Part shown: positions 1-10,000 of the stretch, piece by piece
Numbering within the stretch: the stretch's first letter is position 1
How the letters are laid out: each line of letters starts with the position of its first letter
Assembly: GCF_018881605.1 (NCBI RefSeq)
Contig: NZ_JACVPZ010000001.1
Coordinates: forward strand, 930,001-994,000
Source of the DNA: Polynucleobacter sp. UB-Tiil-W10
GTDB taxonomy: Bacteria; Pseudomonadota; Gammaproteobacteria; Burkholderiales; Burkholderiaceae
Reading direction: 5' to 3'
Length of the DNA stretch: 64,000 nucleotides
The notes under the pieces: generated by a model
Database searches by the model: none
The model's input: the letters and a program-made list of their open reading frames with translations, nothing else
What the model was told of the DNA's origin: nothing
Translations under genes and position numbers: made by a program

Positions 1-182
1 CTCAGCCACCCTTGCATGAGATTTGGGTTGCCGCCAAATCTGGTGGATATCACTATCGCTGGGCTGGCACTATGGCAAAGCCATTATGGCTCGACACCAA
101 AACAGGAAAAGAGCTGTTGAGCGATCTGACCGAGTTTGCGAGCGCTCAGGCAGGTCAAGCCGTCAAGATTGGCTTAATTTAA
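1..182 (+). CDS. cyaY: CyaY/frataxin-like iron-binding protein (3' end only)
   Basis: Only the last 59 codons are in the window, read in the frame that ends at TAA 180-182; the start lies upstream of base 1. The visible part carries the frataxin-fold C-terminal signature: [16 protein letters not shown], then a WLD-TGxEL stretch, then S-QAG near the end. Frataxin/CyaY proteins bind iron and modulate IscS-dependent Fe-S cluster assembly in the cytoplasm. The stop codon overlaps the convergent aroB stop inside the tetranucleotide TTAA, so no space is left for a terminator. Family assignment is from motif recognition. Confidence 0.85.
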   Translation, partial: QPPLHEIWVAAKSGGYHYRWAGTMAKPLWLDTKTGKELLSDLTEFASAQAGQAVKIGLI

Positions 183-1261
183 GCGGCACCAGTTGCACTT
201 AATGTTTCAATCACCTGGGCGTCATCTACGCTTTTAATCTGGGCTTTACCAATTTTTTCTAAAACAACGTAACGGATCTGCCCGCCCTCGGTTTTTTTAT
301 CGACTTGCATGAGCTCCATATAACGCTCTGCGCCAAATTTTGGCGGTGTAATGGGTAAATTCATGGATTGAATGATTTTGGTGAGCCGCTGAACGTCTGC
401 TTCGCTGATGTAATTGAGGCGACGCGATAAGTCTGCCCCGAGCACCATACCGCAACCAACAGCTTCTCCATGCAGCCACTCGCCATAACCCATACCCGCT
501 TCAATCGCATGACCAAAGGTGTGTCCAAAGTTCAGGGTTGCCCGAATGCCGCCTTCTCTTTCATCGGCAGATACCACTGCAGATTTAATTTCGCATGAAC
601 GCAAAACTGCGTGCCCCATGGCTTCAGTGTCACAAGTCAATAATGTTTTTGAATTTGCTTCGATCCAATCCAAGAATTGGGCATCGGCAATAGCGCCATG
701 TTTGACCACTTCTGCAAGACCCGCAGAAAGTTCTCTTGGCGGAAGGGTCTTTAGAGTGTTCAGGTCAGCAATGACTGCAACAGGCTGATGAAAGGCGCCA
801 ATCATATTTTTACCAAGCGGGTGATTGATGCCAGTTTTGCCGCCAACGGAAGAGTCTACTTGTGCAAGTAGGGTAGTGGGTACTTGGATAAAGCGAATGC
901 CGCGCATAAAGCTGGCTGCAGCAAACCCAGTCATATCGCCTATGACGCCGCCACCCAAGGCAACTAACATGGTTTGGCGATCAGCTCCAAACTTTAAAAG
1001 GTCATCAAAAATCAGTTGGAGATTTTTCCAGTCCTTATATGACTCACCATCAGGCAGAACAATTGTCCTAACTGGTTTACCAAAGGTGCTGAGTGTTTTG
1101 CTGAGGCGTTCAGCATAAAGCGGAGCAACCGTAGTGTTACTAACAATATAGATAGAGGTCGCTTTTTCACAAGCGCTAAATAAGCTTGCTTGATCAATCA
1201 AATCTGTACCAATATAAATTGGGTAACTGCGATTGCCAAGATTAACTTCAAGTGTTTTCAT
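179..1261 (-). CDS. aroB: 3-dehydroquinate synthase
   Basis: AroB converts DAHP to 3-dehydroquinate, step two of the shikimate pathway, in the cytoplasm with NAD+ and a divalent metal. The protein shows the NAD-binding [13 protein letters not shown] segment, the [21 protein letters not shown] active-site region and the metal-binding [11 protein letters not shown] histidines. I place the start at 1261 ([15 protein letters not shown] matches family N-termini); an ATG directly before it at 1264 is equally possible. A longer frame to 1294 would overlap aroK and adds an atypical N-terminus. It is the last gene of the leftward block behind aroK (13-16 bp gap), and its stop overlaps that of cyaY. 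Confidence 0.96.
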   Translation of the reverse strand: MKTLEVNLGNRSYPIYIGTDLIDQASLFSACEKATSIYIVSNTTVAPLYAERLSKTLSTFGKPVRTIVLPDGESYKDWKNLQLIFDDLLKFGADRQTMLVALGGGVIGDMTGFAAASFMRGIRFIQVPTTLLAQVDSSVGGKTGINHPLGKNMIGAFHQPVAVIADLNTLKTLPPRELSAGLAEVVKHGAIADAQFLDWIEANSKTLLTCDTEAMGHAVLRSCEIKSAVVSADEREGGIRATLNFGHTFGHAIEAGMGYGEWLHGEAVGCGMVLGADLSRRLNYISEADVQRLTKIIQSMNLPITPPKFGAERYMELMQVDKKTEGGQIRYVVLEKIGKAQIKSVDDAQVIETLSATGAA

Positions 1262-1277
1262 CATAGTGCCAATGTAT

Positions 1278-1802
1278 TTAAGCAGAAAGTTCAAGCTGCA
1301 TGATTAAGGTGTTGACTAGTTGATTAACGCTGGGCTTTCCAGTCTCAATCACATGGTCGGCAATTTCGCGGTAGAGCGGATCGCGGATCGCATATAAATT
1401 CTCTAGGATTTTTTTGGCATCACCGTTTTTAAGTAGAGGTCTTCCCTCGCCACCTTTGGTGCGATGCCAAAGCTCCATTGGGTTTGCATGAAGATAAATG
1501 ACAATGCCATGCTCACTTAATGCCTGACGATTTTCTGGCAACAGTATTGCACCTCCGCCAGTCGCCAAAATAATGTCTTGCTCAGCAGTAATTTCGCGTA
1601 TAGCTTGTGCCTCTCTTTTGCGAAATCCATCTTCACCTTCCATTTCAAAGATGACGGGAATTTTTACGCCACAACGCTCTTCAATTACATGGTCGGCATC
1701 CAAAAAGCGACGCCCTAATTTTTTTGCTAAGACTTTCCCGACGGTCGACTTCCCGGCGCCCATGAGGCCGATCAGAAAGATATTGTTTGTCGAAGAGTTC
1801 AC
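1278..1802 (-). CDS. aroK: Shikimate kinase
   Basis: AroK phosphorylates shikimate to shikimate 3-phosphate with ATP. The sequence has the P-loop GLMGAGKST near residues 12-20, the shikimate-binding D-ADH and FR-RE residues, and the GGGAIL motif; 174 aa is a normal length. The frame opens with GTG at 1802, and no ATG lies between this and the P-loop. It sits 12 bp after the pilQ stop and just before aroB, the classical pilQ-aroK-aroB order, so the three are probably cotranscribed. Confidence 0.95.
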   Translation of the reverse strand: MNSSTNNIFLIGLMGAGKSTVGKVLAKKLGRRFLDADHVIEERCGVKIPVIFEMEGEDGFRKREAQAIREITAEQDIILATGGGAILLPENRQALSEHGIVIYLHANPMELWHRTKGGEGRPLLKNGDAKKILENLYAIRDPLYREIADHVIETGKPSVNQLVNTLIMQLELSA

Positions 1803-1814
1803 CCTTCGATTTTA

Positions 1815-2936
1815 TTAGGGTTTGTCGAGAACGGTCGGAGTTAAAAAGACAAGTAGCTCTGTTTTATCTTGCAATTTGGATTTATGGCGAAAAAAATGAC
1901 CAATGAAGGGTATATCTCCTAATAAAGGGATTTTGACTTCATCCTCCCTTTCAGTGGTTTGAAAAATGCCACCAATGATGGCCGTTCCTCCGTTTTCTAC
2001 AGTCACCTCTGAGCTCAGGCTTTTGGTATCAATCGCATAGCCTTGCTCCGTTTTCATGCCTACAGTGTCTTTGTTAATGCCAACCAGCATTGAAATTTTT
2101 CCATCTGGATGGATTTTTGGAAGTACCTCTAAGCGTAAATTAGCCTTTCTGAATTGCAATTTACTGCCATTTTGACTAGACGTTTGGTATGGGAGTTCTG
2201 TGCCTTGCTCAATAGTGGCCTTTACTTGGTCGCCGGTCATGATGCGGGGGTTGGAAAGAATCTTTCCCTGACCTTCTGATTCAAGCGCAGAAAGTTCTGC
2301 CTGAAGAATGCGACTGGCATTTTTAGAGACCAAGGTAGCGGCCATCGTGGCTGGGTTAAAACCACCTAATCCGGCGCCTCCCAAGTCGATATTGCCAAGC
2401 AGCTTTTGATCTACGTTGCCTCCAATGCCATTGGCTTGGTAGCCAAGCTTAACGCCTAACTCTCGAGCAAAGCGTTCATCTGCTTCGACTATTCGAGCTT
2501 CAATGAGGATTTGCCTGGGACTATTGATATGGTCTCCTCCGAAGGGCAGGGCGGCATCCTCACGACGAAATTTCTGAAAGGCTTGTATTTCTGCATGGGG
2601 CCCAATCCAGTAGATTTCGCCATTGCGCAAAAGTCGCAATCCTCGGCTGGCCAAAATCGAGTGGAGTGCTGTTTGCCAGGGAGTATTTCTGAGGTCTATC
2701 GAAACGGTTCCCTTAATGGCCTCACTTAATAAAAAATTGGTGTTTCCCAATTTGGCCATTGTTTGTAAAAGCTCTGTTATTTCAATATCGGTAAATTGCA
2801 GGCTGATTGGGCTCAGAAAATGATTTTGTGAGGGCTGATGCCCGGCTGTTACATTGGTTGATAACAGTAGCAGTAGGGCTAACCAAGAGGTGATATGTTT
2901 TAAGTATTTCTTGATGCAATCTGGACCGATCTTCAT
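1815..2936 (-). CDS. pilQ: Compact type IV pilus / competence secretin (PilQ/HofQ-like)
   Basis: Outer-membrane secretin. An N-terminal hydrophobic segment (about residues 12-31, SWLALLLLLSTNVTA) is a signal peptide. Next come a short secretin/TonB N-terminal domain with LQFTDIEITELLQTMAKLG (about 47-65), an N1-like domain, and a C-terminal secretin core with EARIVEADE (about 145-153), the VENGGTAIIGGI motif and the terminal TELLVFLTP signature. At 373 aa it is much shorter than typical betaproteobacterial PilQ (about 700 aa; no AMIN domains) and is close in size to HofQ. Its ATG overlaps the stop of the upstream gene (2933-2936), implying translational coupling. A DNA-uptake or pilus channel is the family role; which pilus it serves cannot be read here. 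Confidence 0.85.
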   Translation of the reverse strand: MKIGPDCIKKYLKHITSWLALLLLLSTNVTAGHQPSQNHFLSPISLQFTDIEITELLQTMAKLGNTNFLLSEAIKGTVSIDLRNTPWQTALHSILASRGLRLLRNGEIYWIGPHAEIQAFQKFRREDAALPFGGDHINSPRQILIEARIVEADERFARELGVKLGYQANGIGGNVDQKLLGNIDLGGAGLGGFNPATMAATLVSKNASRILQAELSALESEGQGKILSNPRIMTGDQVKATIEQGTELPYQTSSQNGSKLQFRKANLRLEVLPKIHPDGKISMLVGINKDTVGMKTEQGYAIDTKSLSSEVTVENGGTAIIGGIFQTTEREDEVKIPLLGDIPFIGHFFRHKSKLQDKTELLVFLTPTVLDKP

Positions 2937-3625
2937 TCGCTTTTCAAGGCCCTTAGAACTAAAGATTTACCTTGGGAATTGTTGAGAGTTACAAGTTCTT
3001 TTTCGATATTGCTCAGGCGCCAATCTCCCAAAACCTGTGACCCTTTTTCAAAGCTATGATGGCTTTTCCCCGTATGAAAGTAGGCTTGATGCGAAGTGCC
3101 CATTTGGGAGGCACCAAGGTAGCGCCAGCGGCGAAGCTCTGACTCATGAGTGGATATAGGCGGCCTGTTGAAAACTCTGACTTCAGACTTTTTATCTTTT
3201 AAAGAGTGAATACTCACTTCTATTTCATCTATTGCAAGATATAGATCATCTTGATCTTGATGAATTTCATCGCGCATTAACGCCATATCCTTTTTTAGAT
3301 CAGACAACTGCTTTTGAATTCCCTCAAGAGCACTTTGAGATTGGCTATTGAGCGAGTTATAAGCAGCAAAAAAGACAGCAGCTAACGCTATAAAGACCCC
3401 AATGAGAATGGCGGGGCTTCCCAATTTTTGGAGTAAATGTTTAATAACAACACTGCTGATGGGCTCAGTAAGGGAGTTGCCTTTGCCTTGGCTTGAGTGC
3501 CTAGGTGGGGTGCTTTGCTGGGGAGGGGGTTTACGTATTCCATGGGGATCTGGGATGGCGGGATCATCACCCAGATCACTCAAAATATCATCAAAGGATT
3601 GGCTAGAAATATGGCGAGCTGGCAT
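2933..3625 (-). CDS. Bitopic membrane protein with coiled coil, possible PilP replacement
   Basis: I do not recognise a named family. The protein has a proline-rich cytoplasmic N-terminus (about 25-50), one transmembrane helix (about 72-92, ILIGVFIALAAVFFAAY), a coiled-coil-like charged segment (about 95-150) and a small C-terminal domain. The final 40 residues (KGSQVLGDW, then IEKELVTLNN, then LVLRAL) resemble the beta-rich end of PilP/GspC-type inner-membrane secretin partners; this is an inference from pattern only. I chose ATG 3625, preceded by an AGAAG stretch, over GTG 3631. It is the first gene of the leftward pilQ-aroK-aroB unit and its stop overlaps the pilQ start. Confidence 0.6.
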   Translation of the reverse strand: MPARHISSQSFDDILSDLGDDPAIPDPHGIRKPPPQQSTPPRHSSQGKGNSLTEPISSVVIKHLLQKLGSPAILIGVFIALAAVFFAAYNSLNSQSQSALEGIQKQLSDLKKDMALMRDEIHQDQDDLYLAIDEIEVSIHSLKDKKSEVRVFNRPPISTHESELRRWRYLGASQMGTSHQAYFHTGKSHHSFEKGSQVLGDWRLSNIEKELVTLNNSQGKSLVLRALKSE

Positions 3626-3729
3626 GCCCACATTCTTCTGTTTTAAGGGCTGTAAATCTATCGGTCTGGCTTGAGCCTTATGTCAGAAATCAGACTATTA
3701 CTGCGAGCAAAACAAGGGTTTTGGAGCTT

Positions 3730-3766
3730 TTAGGGAAATTGGCTAAGCACCCTATAATTTGGACAT
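3730..3766 (+). promoter_or_regulatory. Likely mrcA promoter giving a nearly leaderless mRNA
   Basis: A perfect TATAAT lies at 3753-3758, only 8 nt before the mrcA ATG at 3767. The region 17 bp upstream (TTAGGG at 3730-3735) is a poor -35. No Shine-Dalgarno sequence fits between the expected start site near 3765 and the ATG. The same 135-bp interval must also hold the promoter for the leftward pilQ block. Confidence 0.5.
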
Positions 3767-6103
3767 ATGGCCTTACCTCCAAAAGACAAGCCGCCGCTGA
3801 ATCAGCGTCCCATTCGCCCATCCGATAGACGTCCTCGGCAGACACGAGGGCAGCCTGGTTTGCCACGCAAAAATTCAAGTAACCCGCTTATGAAGGCCTT
3901 GCTGATCATTGGCGTGGTTTTTGCTTTAGTAATTACGCTCTTAATGGGTTATGCCTTTTTGGTGGCTAAGCCCAATCTACCCAAGATCTCGGTCTTAACG
4001 GATTACAACCCTAAAACTCCTCTGCGTATTTATACGGCGGATAAGGTCTTAATTGGTGAGTTTGGTGAGGAGCGACGCAAGGTCATCCCATTAAATGAAA
4101 TTCCCCAAAGTATGCGTAATGCGGTTTTAGCAATTGAAGATGATCGCTTCTACTCTCACGGCGGTGTCGATTACGTCGGAATTTTGCGGGCAGCTGCAAC
4201 TAATTTGCGCGGCCATCTTTCGCAGGGTGCTTCAACCATCACCATGCAAGTGGCACGTAATTTCTTTCTCAGTAATGAAAAAACCTTTAGTCGCAAAATA
4301 TACGAAGTACTACTCGCTTGGGAAATTGAATCTCAATTAACCAAAGATAAAATTCTGGAAATCTATATGAACCAGATTTTCTTGGGGCAGCGGGCTTATG
4401 GTTTCTCGAGTGCGGCACAGATTTATTTTGGCAAAGAGCTAAAAGACATCACTATTGCAGAGTCAGCCATGTTGGCCGGTTTGCCAAAAGCGCCTTCAGC
4501 ATATAACCCTGTTAGTAATTTCCGTCGTGCCAAGATTCGTCAAGAGTACATTCTTCAGCGCATGCGCGATCTGGGGTACATCACGCCAGAGGAATACCAA
4601 AAAGCGATGATTGAAGAGCTGCATATTCGCGGCCTAGGCAATGAATTTGCAGTTCGAGCTGATTTCCCGGCTGAAATGGTTCGCCAATTGTTATTCACTC
4701 AATATGGTGAGGCGATTTATTCACAAGGAATCGACGTTTACACCACTATCTTGAAGGCCGATCAAGATGCGGCCTATAAAGCCGTTCGCCGCGGAATTTT
4801 TGAATACGACTTGCGACATGCCTATCGTGGACCTGAAGGTTTCATTAATCTTCCAGAAGATGCTGTGAAGCGTCAACGCGCGATTGACGAAGCATTGCTA
4901 GCATACCCACAGTTGGATGATTTGCAATCTGGTGTTGTGCTTGATGTTAAGCCAAAAGAAATGCAGGTCATGATTGCCACAGGAGATACCATTACCATTA
5001 AAGGTGAAGGCATGAAATTAGCGGCTGCATCTATTACCGACAGCACTCAACCTAAAAAACGTTTACGTCCTGGCGCTGTAGTACGCCTTCTGTCGGATGG
5101 GGGTCTCTGGAAGTTAGCCCAACTGCCGCAAGTTGAGGCAGCTTTTGTGTCTATGAACGCAGAGACTGGGGCAATACTCTCTCTAGTGGGTGGCTTCGAT
5201 TTCCGTCGTAATCAATTTAATCATGTGACGCAAGCTTTGCGTCAACCGGGCTCCTCGTTTAAGCCATTCATCTATGCGGCAGCCATTGAAAAAGGTTTTA
5301 CCCCTAGCACTATGGTGAATGACGCACCTTTATCAATTGGGAGCATGGAAACAGGCAGTCAGGCTTGGGAGCCAAAAAACTACGACGGCAAATATGATGG
5401 GATGATGCGCTTACGTAATGCTTTAGCAAAATCTAAGAACTTAGTTTCGGTTCGTATCATTCGTGCCATCGGCCCTTCTTATGCCCAGGAATATATTCAG
5501 CGTTTCGGCTTTGAACCAGAAAAGCATCCCCCCTACTTAACAATGGCGTTAGGTGCGGGTTCAGTAACGCCGTTACAGATGGCCTCTGCTTATAGTGTGT
5601 TTGCCAATGGCGGTTATCGTGTAGATCCATTCTTAATTGACAAGATGGTGGACTCTAAAGGCACCGTCATCTTCGAAGCGAAGCCTTCGCATGCAGGCGA
5701 AGATGCACCTCGTGTATTGGATGCTCGCACTGCATTTGTGATGGACAGCATGCTACAAGAAGTTACCAAGACGGGTACTGCAGCCTCAGCGCGTGGTAAG
5801 TTAGGACGTAGCGACATTGCAGGTAAAACAGGCACAACGAATGATTCGCACGATGCCTGGTTTGCTGGCTATAACCCTAAAGTAGTTGCGATTGCATGGA
5901 TTGGTTTTGATAAGCCAGCGAGTTTGGGCGATCGAGAGACTGGTGGCGGACTTGCGTTACCAATGTGGATTTCTTATATGGCGACCGCACTTAAAGATAG
6001 CCCTCAGATCTCACGCGAAGTGCCAAGCGGCGTAACGCAAGTCGATGGCGACTGGTTTATTCCAGAATTCTCAAATAATGGTGGTGCGCGCGAACTGCAA
6101 TAG
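3767..6103 (+). CDS. mrcA: Penicillin-binding protein 1A, bifunctional transglycosylase/transpeptidase
   Basis: Class A PBP that polymerises and cross-links peptidoglycan at the inner membrane, facing the periplasm. It has a basic, proline-rich cytoplasmic tail (1-40) and a transmembrane helix (about 42-66). The GT51 domain shows AIEDDRFYSHGGVD, QGASTITMQVARN and the EIYMNQIFLG motif. An OB-like insert follows, then the transpeptidase domain with SSFK (SxxK), SKN and KTGT. At 778 aa it is typical. The M1 start has no clear Shine-Dalgarno sequence; the in-frame Met just before the membrane helix would remove the tail. It diverges from the pilQ block and is followed after 12 bp by the transposase gene. 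Confidence 0.95.
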   Translation: MALPPKDKPPLNQRPIRPSDRRPRQTRGQPGLPRKNSSNPLMKALLIIGVVFALVITLLMGYAFLVAKPNLPKISVLTDYNPKTPLRIYTADKVLIGEFGEERRKVIPLNEIPQSMRNAVLAIEDDRFYSHGGVDYVGILRAAATNLRGHLSQGASTITMQVARNFFLSNEKTFSRKIYEVLLAWEIESQLTKDKILEIYMNQIFLGQRAYGFSSAAQIYFGKELKDITIAESAMLAGLPKAPSAYNPVSNFRRAKIRQEYILQRMRDLGYITPEEYQKAMIEELHIRGLGNEFAVRADFPAEMVRQLLFTQYGEAIYSQGIDVYTTILKADQDAAYKAVRRGIFEYDLRHAYRGPEGFINLPEDAVKRQRAIDEALLAYPQLDDLQSGVVLDVKPKEMQVMIATGDTITIKGEGMKLAAASITDSTQPKKRLRPGAVVRLLSDGGLWKLAQLPQVEAAFVSMNAETGAILSLVGGFDFRRNQFNHVTQALRQPGSSFKPFIYAAAIEKGFTPSTMVNDAPLSIGSMETGSQAWEPKNYDGKYDGMMRLRNALAKSKNLVSVRIIRAIGPSYAQEYIQRFGFEPEKHPPYLTMALGAGSVTPLQMASAYSVFANGGYRVDPFLIDKMVDSKGTVIFEAKPSHAGEDAPRVLDARTAFVMDSMLQEVTKTGTAASARGKLGRSDIAGKTGTTNDSHDAWFAGYNPKVVAIAWIGFDKPASLGDRETGGGLALPMWISYMATALKDSPQISREVPSGVTQVDGDWFIPEFSNNGGARELQ

Positions 6104-6115
6104 TTCGTTTTCAAC

Positions 6116-6820
6116 ATGGCACGGCAAGCGCGCACAGTAATACCAGGCCAAGCAATGCATGTGATGGTCCGCGGCAATAATCGCGAAACGCTTTTCTTTG
6201 CTGATGCAGATCGCCGCATCTATTTGGAGTGGTTACGTGAAGCTGCCAGACAGTTTGCCTGCGCAGTGCACGCTTTTGCCTTAATGCCCAATCATGTACA
6301 TTTATTAATGACACCCCAAAAAGAAGATTCGCTTGCAAAGACCATGCAGTCTCTCGGACGTCGTTATGCGCAATATTTCAATCAGCAACACCATCGATCG
6401 GGGACCATTTGGGAGGGAAGGTATCGCTCCTCTCTAATTGATCCGGATTATTTTTTGCGCTGCCAGCGTTACATAGAACTGAACCCAGTAAGAGCTGGAT
6501 ATGAATCTAATCCCCAAAGTTCTGCATGGACTAGTTTTGCAACGCATATCGGCGGCAACGCCGAGCCTTGGTTAGTAGATCACCAGCACTTTTGGAAGTT
6601 GGGTAACACCCCTTTTGAGCGACAGATAAACTGGTCTAACTTTGTAAAAGAGGGCGCACCCCATTGGGAAGACCGCCAAATTACAGAATCGCTCATTCGA
6701 TCAAAACCTTGGGTGAGCGATATTTATGCAAAAAAACTCTTTAAAGAGGCGCCAGAGACAGCGCTGATTAGACATCGTGGACGCCCTAGAAAAATAAATA
6801 CAGTAAATTCAATAACTTAG
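6116..6820 (+). mobile_element. REP-associated tyrosine transposase (RAYT, Y1/IS200-like)
   Basis: A 234-aa single-strand HUH endonuclease of the TnpA_REP group. MPNHVHLLMTP at residues 58-68 gives the HxH metal site (H60, H62), and YIELNPVRAG at about 119-128 gives the family's catalytic tyrosine (Y119). The N-terminal GQAMHVMVRGNNRE motif is typical. Both active-site parts are intact, so the protein may be functional. It lies 12 bp after mrcA with no own terminator visible. A REP-like inverted repeat follows at 6867-6927, the expected substrate type of such enzymes. RAYTs are usually single-copy domesticated genes rather than self-copying IS elements. Confidence 0.9.
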
Positions 6821-6866
6821 ATAGAAAAATTGCACCCTATATTCAAATTGGGGTCTTGAATATTAC

Positions 6867-6927
6867 GACTCTGTCCCCATATGTAGAATTCATATTGGTG
6901 CGAGATCTAAATAAATGGGACAGACTC
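6867..6927. repeat. REP/BIME-like imperfect inverted repeat downstream of the RAYT gene
   Basis: The left arm GACTCTGTCCCCAT (6867-6880) is mirrored by ATGGGACAGACTC (6915-6927), with one missing G and one mismatch. The arms are separated by 34 bp that contain further dyad symmetry around a GAATTC. GACTCTGTCCCC-type arms near Y1 transposase genes are a recognised pattern. This supports the element as the cognate target of the adjacent RAYT. Confidence 0.6.
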
Positions 6928-6939
6928 ATTTTATTTCTA

Positions 6940-6968
6940 TTGCATCGGTGTGGGTATTCACCTATATT
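6940..6968 (+). promoter_or_regulatory. Putative sigma-70 promoter of gltBD
   Basis: TTGCAT (6940-6945) and TATATT (6963-6968) are separated by exactly 17 bp and lie about 46 bp before the gltB ATG at 7015. The REP-like hairpin ends 12 bp upstream of the -35. This is a consensus-based call. Confidence 0.5.
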
Positions 6969-7014
6969 TGATCCTCCAAAAGTAATCAGGCCTTTGTTGC
7001 CCCTCGGAAACACT

Positions 7015-10000
7015 ATGACTACAAAATTAAATTCAGATCTTCGCCCAATCGCTCAAGGTTTATACGACCCAAGTAATGAGCATGACGCTTGCGGCGTAGG
7101 ATTCGTTGCACACATCAAAGGTAAGAAATCTCATGAGATCGTTTCTCAGGGTTTACAGATTCTTGAGAACCTAGATCACCGGGGAGCGGTTGGTGCCGAT
7201 CCATTGATGGGTGACGGTGCCGGAATCTTGATTCAGATCCCAGATACTTTGTACCGCGAAGAAATGGCTAAACAAGGTGTGACTTTGCCACCTTTAGGTG
7301 AGTATGGCGTTGGCATGATTTTCTTGCCAAAAGAGCATGCTTCCCGTTTGGCATGTGAACAAGAATTAGAGCGCACTGTGCGCTTGGAAGGCCAAGTTGT
7401 TTTAGGCTGGAGAGATGTTCCGGTAGATGTGAAATTGCCGATGTCTCCAACTGTACAAATGACTGAGCCATTCATTCGTCAAATTTTTATTGGTCGTGGT
7501 CGTGACATCATGACAACCGACGCGCTTGAGCGCAAGTTGTATGTGATCCGCAAAACGGCTAGCCATGCAATTCAAGATTTACATCTTAAGCATGGTAAAG
7601 AATATTTCGTTGCTTCAATGTCTGCTAGAACCATTGTTTACAAGGGTTTGCTGTTGGCAAATCAAGTGGGTGCTTATTACCAAGACTTGCAAGATAAGCG
7701 CACTGTGTCAGCACTTGCTTTGGTGCACCAACGATTCTCTACTAATACCTTCCCAGCCTGGGAATTGGCGCATCCTTATCGCATGATTGCGCACAACGGT
7801 GAGATCAACACCGTCAAAGGTAACGTCAATTGGGTGAATGCACGTGAAGGCGCGATTAGCTCACCAGTGCTCGGTGATGATTTACAAAAACTCTGGCCAT
7901 TAATTTACCCAGGTCAGTCAGACACTGCGTGTTTTGATAACTGCTTGGAGTTGCTGGTGATGTCTGGCTATCCATTAGCTCAAGCCATGATGATGATGAT
8001 TCCTGAAGCATGGGAACAGCATGCATTGATGGATGACAATCGCCGCGCTTTCTATGAATACCATGCAGCAATGATGGAACCATGGGATGGCCCTGCAGCA
8101 ATGGCATTTACCGATGGTCGTCAAATTGGCGCAACTTTGGATCGCAATGGTTTGCGTCCAGCGCGTTATTACGTTACCGATGATGACCTTGTCATCATGG
8201 GCTCTGAGGCTGGCGTATTGCCAATTCCAGAGAGCAAAATTGTTCAAAAGTGGCGCTTGCAACCAGGCAAGATGTTCATGATTGATATGGAGCAAGGTCG
8301 CATTATTGATGACGTAGAGCTAAAGAATGCGGTATCTAAAGCTAAGCCATACAAGAGTTGGATCGATGCAGTTCGTGTGAAGCTAGATGAGGTTGATGCC
8401 AGCAAGGCCGACTTGATAGACGAGAAAATGACTATCCGTCCGGCGGCTAAATTATTAGATCGCCAACAGGCATTTGGTTACACCCAGGAAGACATTAAGT
8501 TCCTCATGGCGCCGATGGCCATGAATGGTGAAGAGGCTATTGGTTCAATGGGTAATGACAGTCCATTAGCCGTTCTCTCTAATAAGAACAAACCGCTCTA
8601 CAACTACTTCAAACAATTATTCGCGCAAGTGACCAATCCTCCGATTGATCCAATTCGCGAGAATATGGTGATGTCTTTGGTTTCATTCATTGGGCCTAAG
8701 CCGAATTTATTGGATACCAACAATATCAATCCACCAATGCGCTTGGAAGTAAGCCAACCAATTTTGGATTTTGATGACATCACTAAGATTCGTCATATAG
8801 GTCATTACACCAACGGTAAGTTCCGCTCATATGAGTTGGATATTTGCTATCCAGCTTCATGGGGTAAAGCAGGTATTGAAGCTCGCTTGGCTTCTTTGTG
8901 TGCCGAAGCAGCTGATGCTGTGCGTTCTGGTTACAACATTTTGATCGTGAGCGATCGTCAGGTTGATGAGGCGCATGTGGCCATTCCTGCATTGTTGGCA
9001 ACTTCTGCTATTCATCAGCATTTGGTGCAAAAAGGTTTACGTACCAGCGTTGGATTAGTGGTTGAAACTGGTAGCGCGCGTGAGACGCATCACTTTGCAC
9101 TTCTTGCGGGCTATGGTGCCGAAGCCGTGCATCCATACCTCGCAATGGAAACCTTGGCAGAAATGGCTAAGGGCTTGTCTGGTGATTTATCTGCTGAGAA
9201 AGCAGTAAAGAACTTTGTGAAAGCAATTGGTAAGGGTCTGCAAAAAGTCATGTCCAAAATGGGCATCTCTACTTACATGTCTTACACCGGCTCGCAGATT
9301 TTTGAAGCAATTGGTTTAAATAGCGACATCATTGATCAATACTTCAAAGGTACTCCATCAAATGTTGGTGGCATTGGTGTATTTGAAGTGGCTGAAGAAG
9401 CCTTGCGTATGCATACATCTGCATTTGGTAACGACCCAGTCTTAACGAATATGCTCGATGCTGGTGGTGAGTATGCTTTCCGTATTCGTGGCGAGAACCA
9501 TATGTGGACTCCTGACACGATAGCGAAGTTACAGCACTCCACACGGATTGGTGCCGAGAAGGGCTACCAGACTTATAAAGAGTACGCCAACATTATTAAC
9601 GATCAAACTAAGCGCCAGATGACTTTGCGCGGTTTGTTTGAATTCAAGATCGATCCAGCAAAAGCCATTCCTTTGGATGAGGTTGAGTCTGCAAAAGAAA
9701 TTGTTAAACGATTTGCAACGGGCGCGATGTCTTTAGGTTCAATCTCTACTGAAGCACATGCTACTTTGGCAATTGCTATGAACCGTATTGGTGGTAAGTC
9801 AAATACTGGCGAAGGTGGTGAAGATCCAAATCGTTATGTGAATGAACTCAAAGGCATTCCAATTAAAAAGGGTGAGACATTAGCCAGCATCTTGGGTAGT
9901 GATGTCGTTGAAGCCAATATCCCATTACTAGATGGTGATTCATTGCGCTCGAAGATTAAGCAGGTTGCTTCTGGCCGTTTTGGCGTAACTACTGAGTACT

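Noticed and set aside
6856..7014. N-terminal extension of gltB from TTG 6856
   Set aside because: It would run through the REP-like repeat and the best promoter match; residues encoded are unlike GltB and the glutaminase Cys must lie near the N-terminus after processing.
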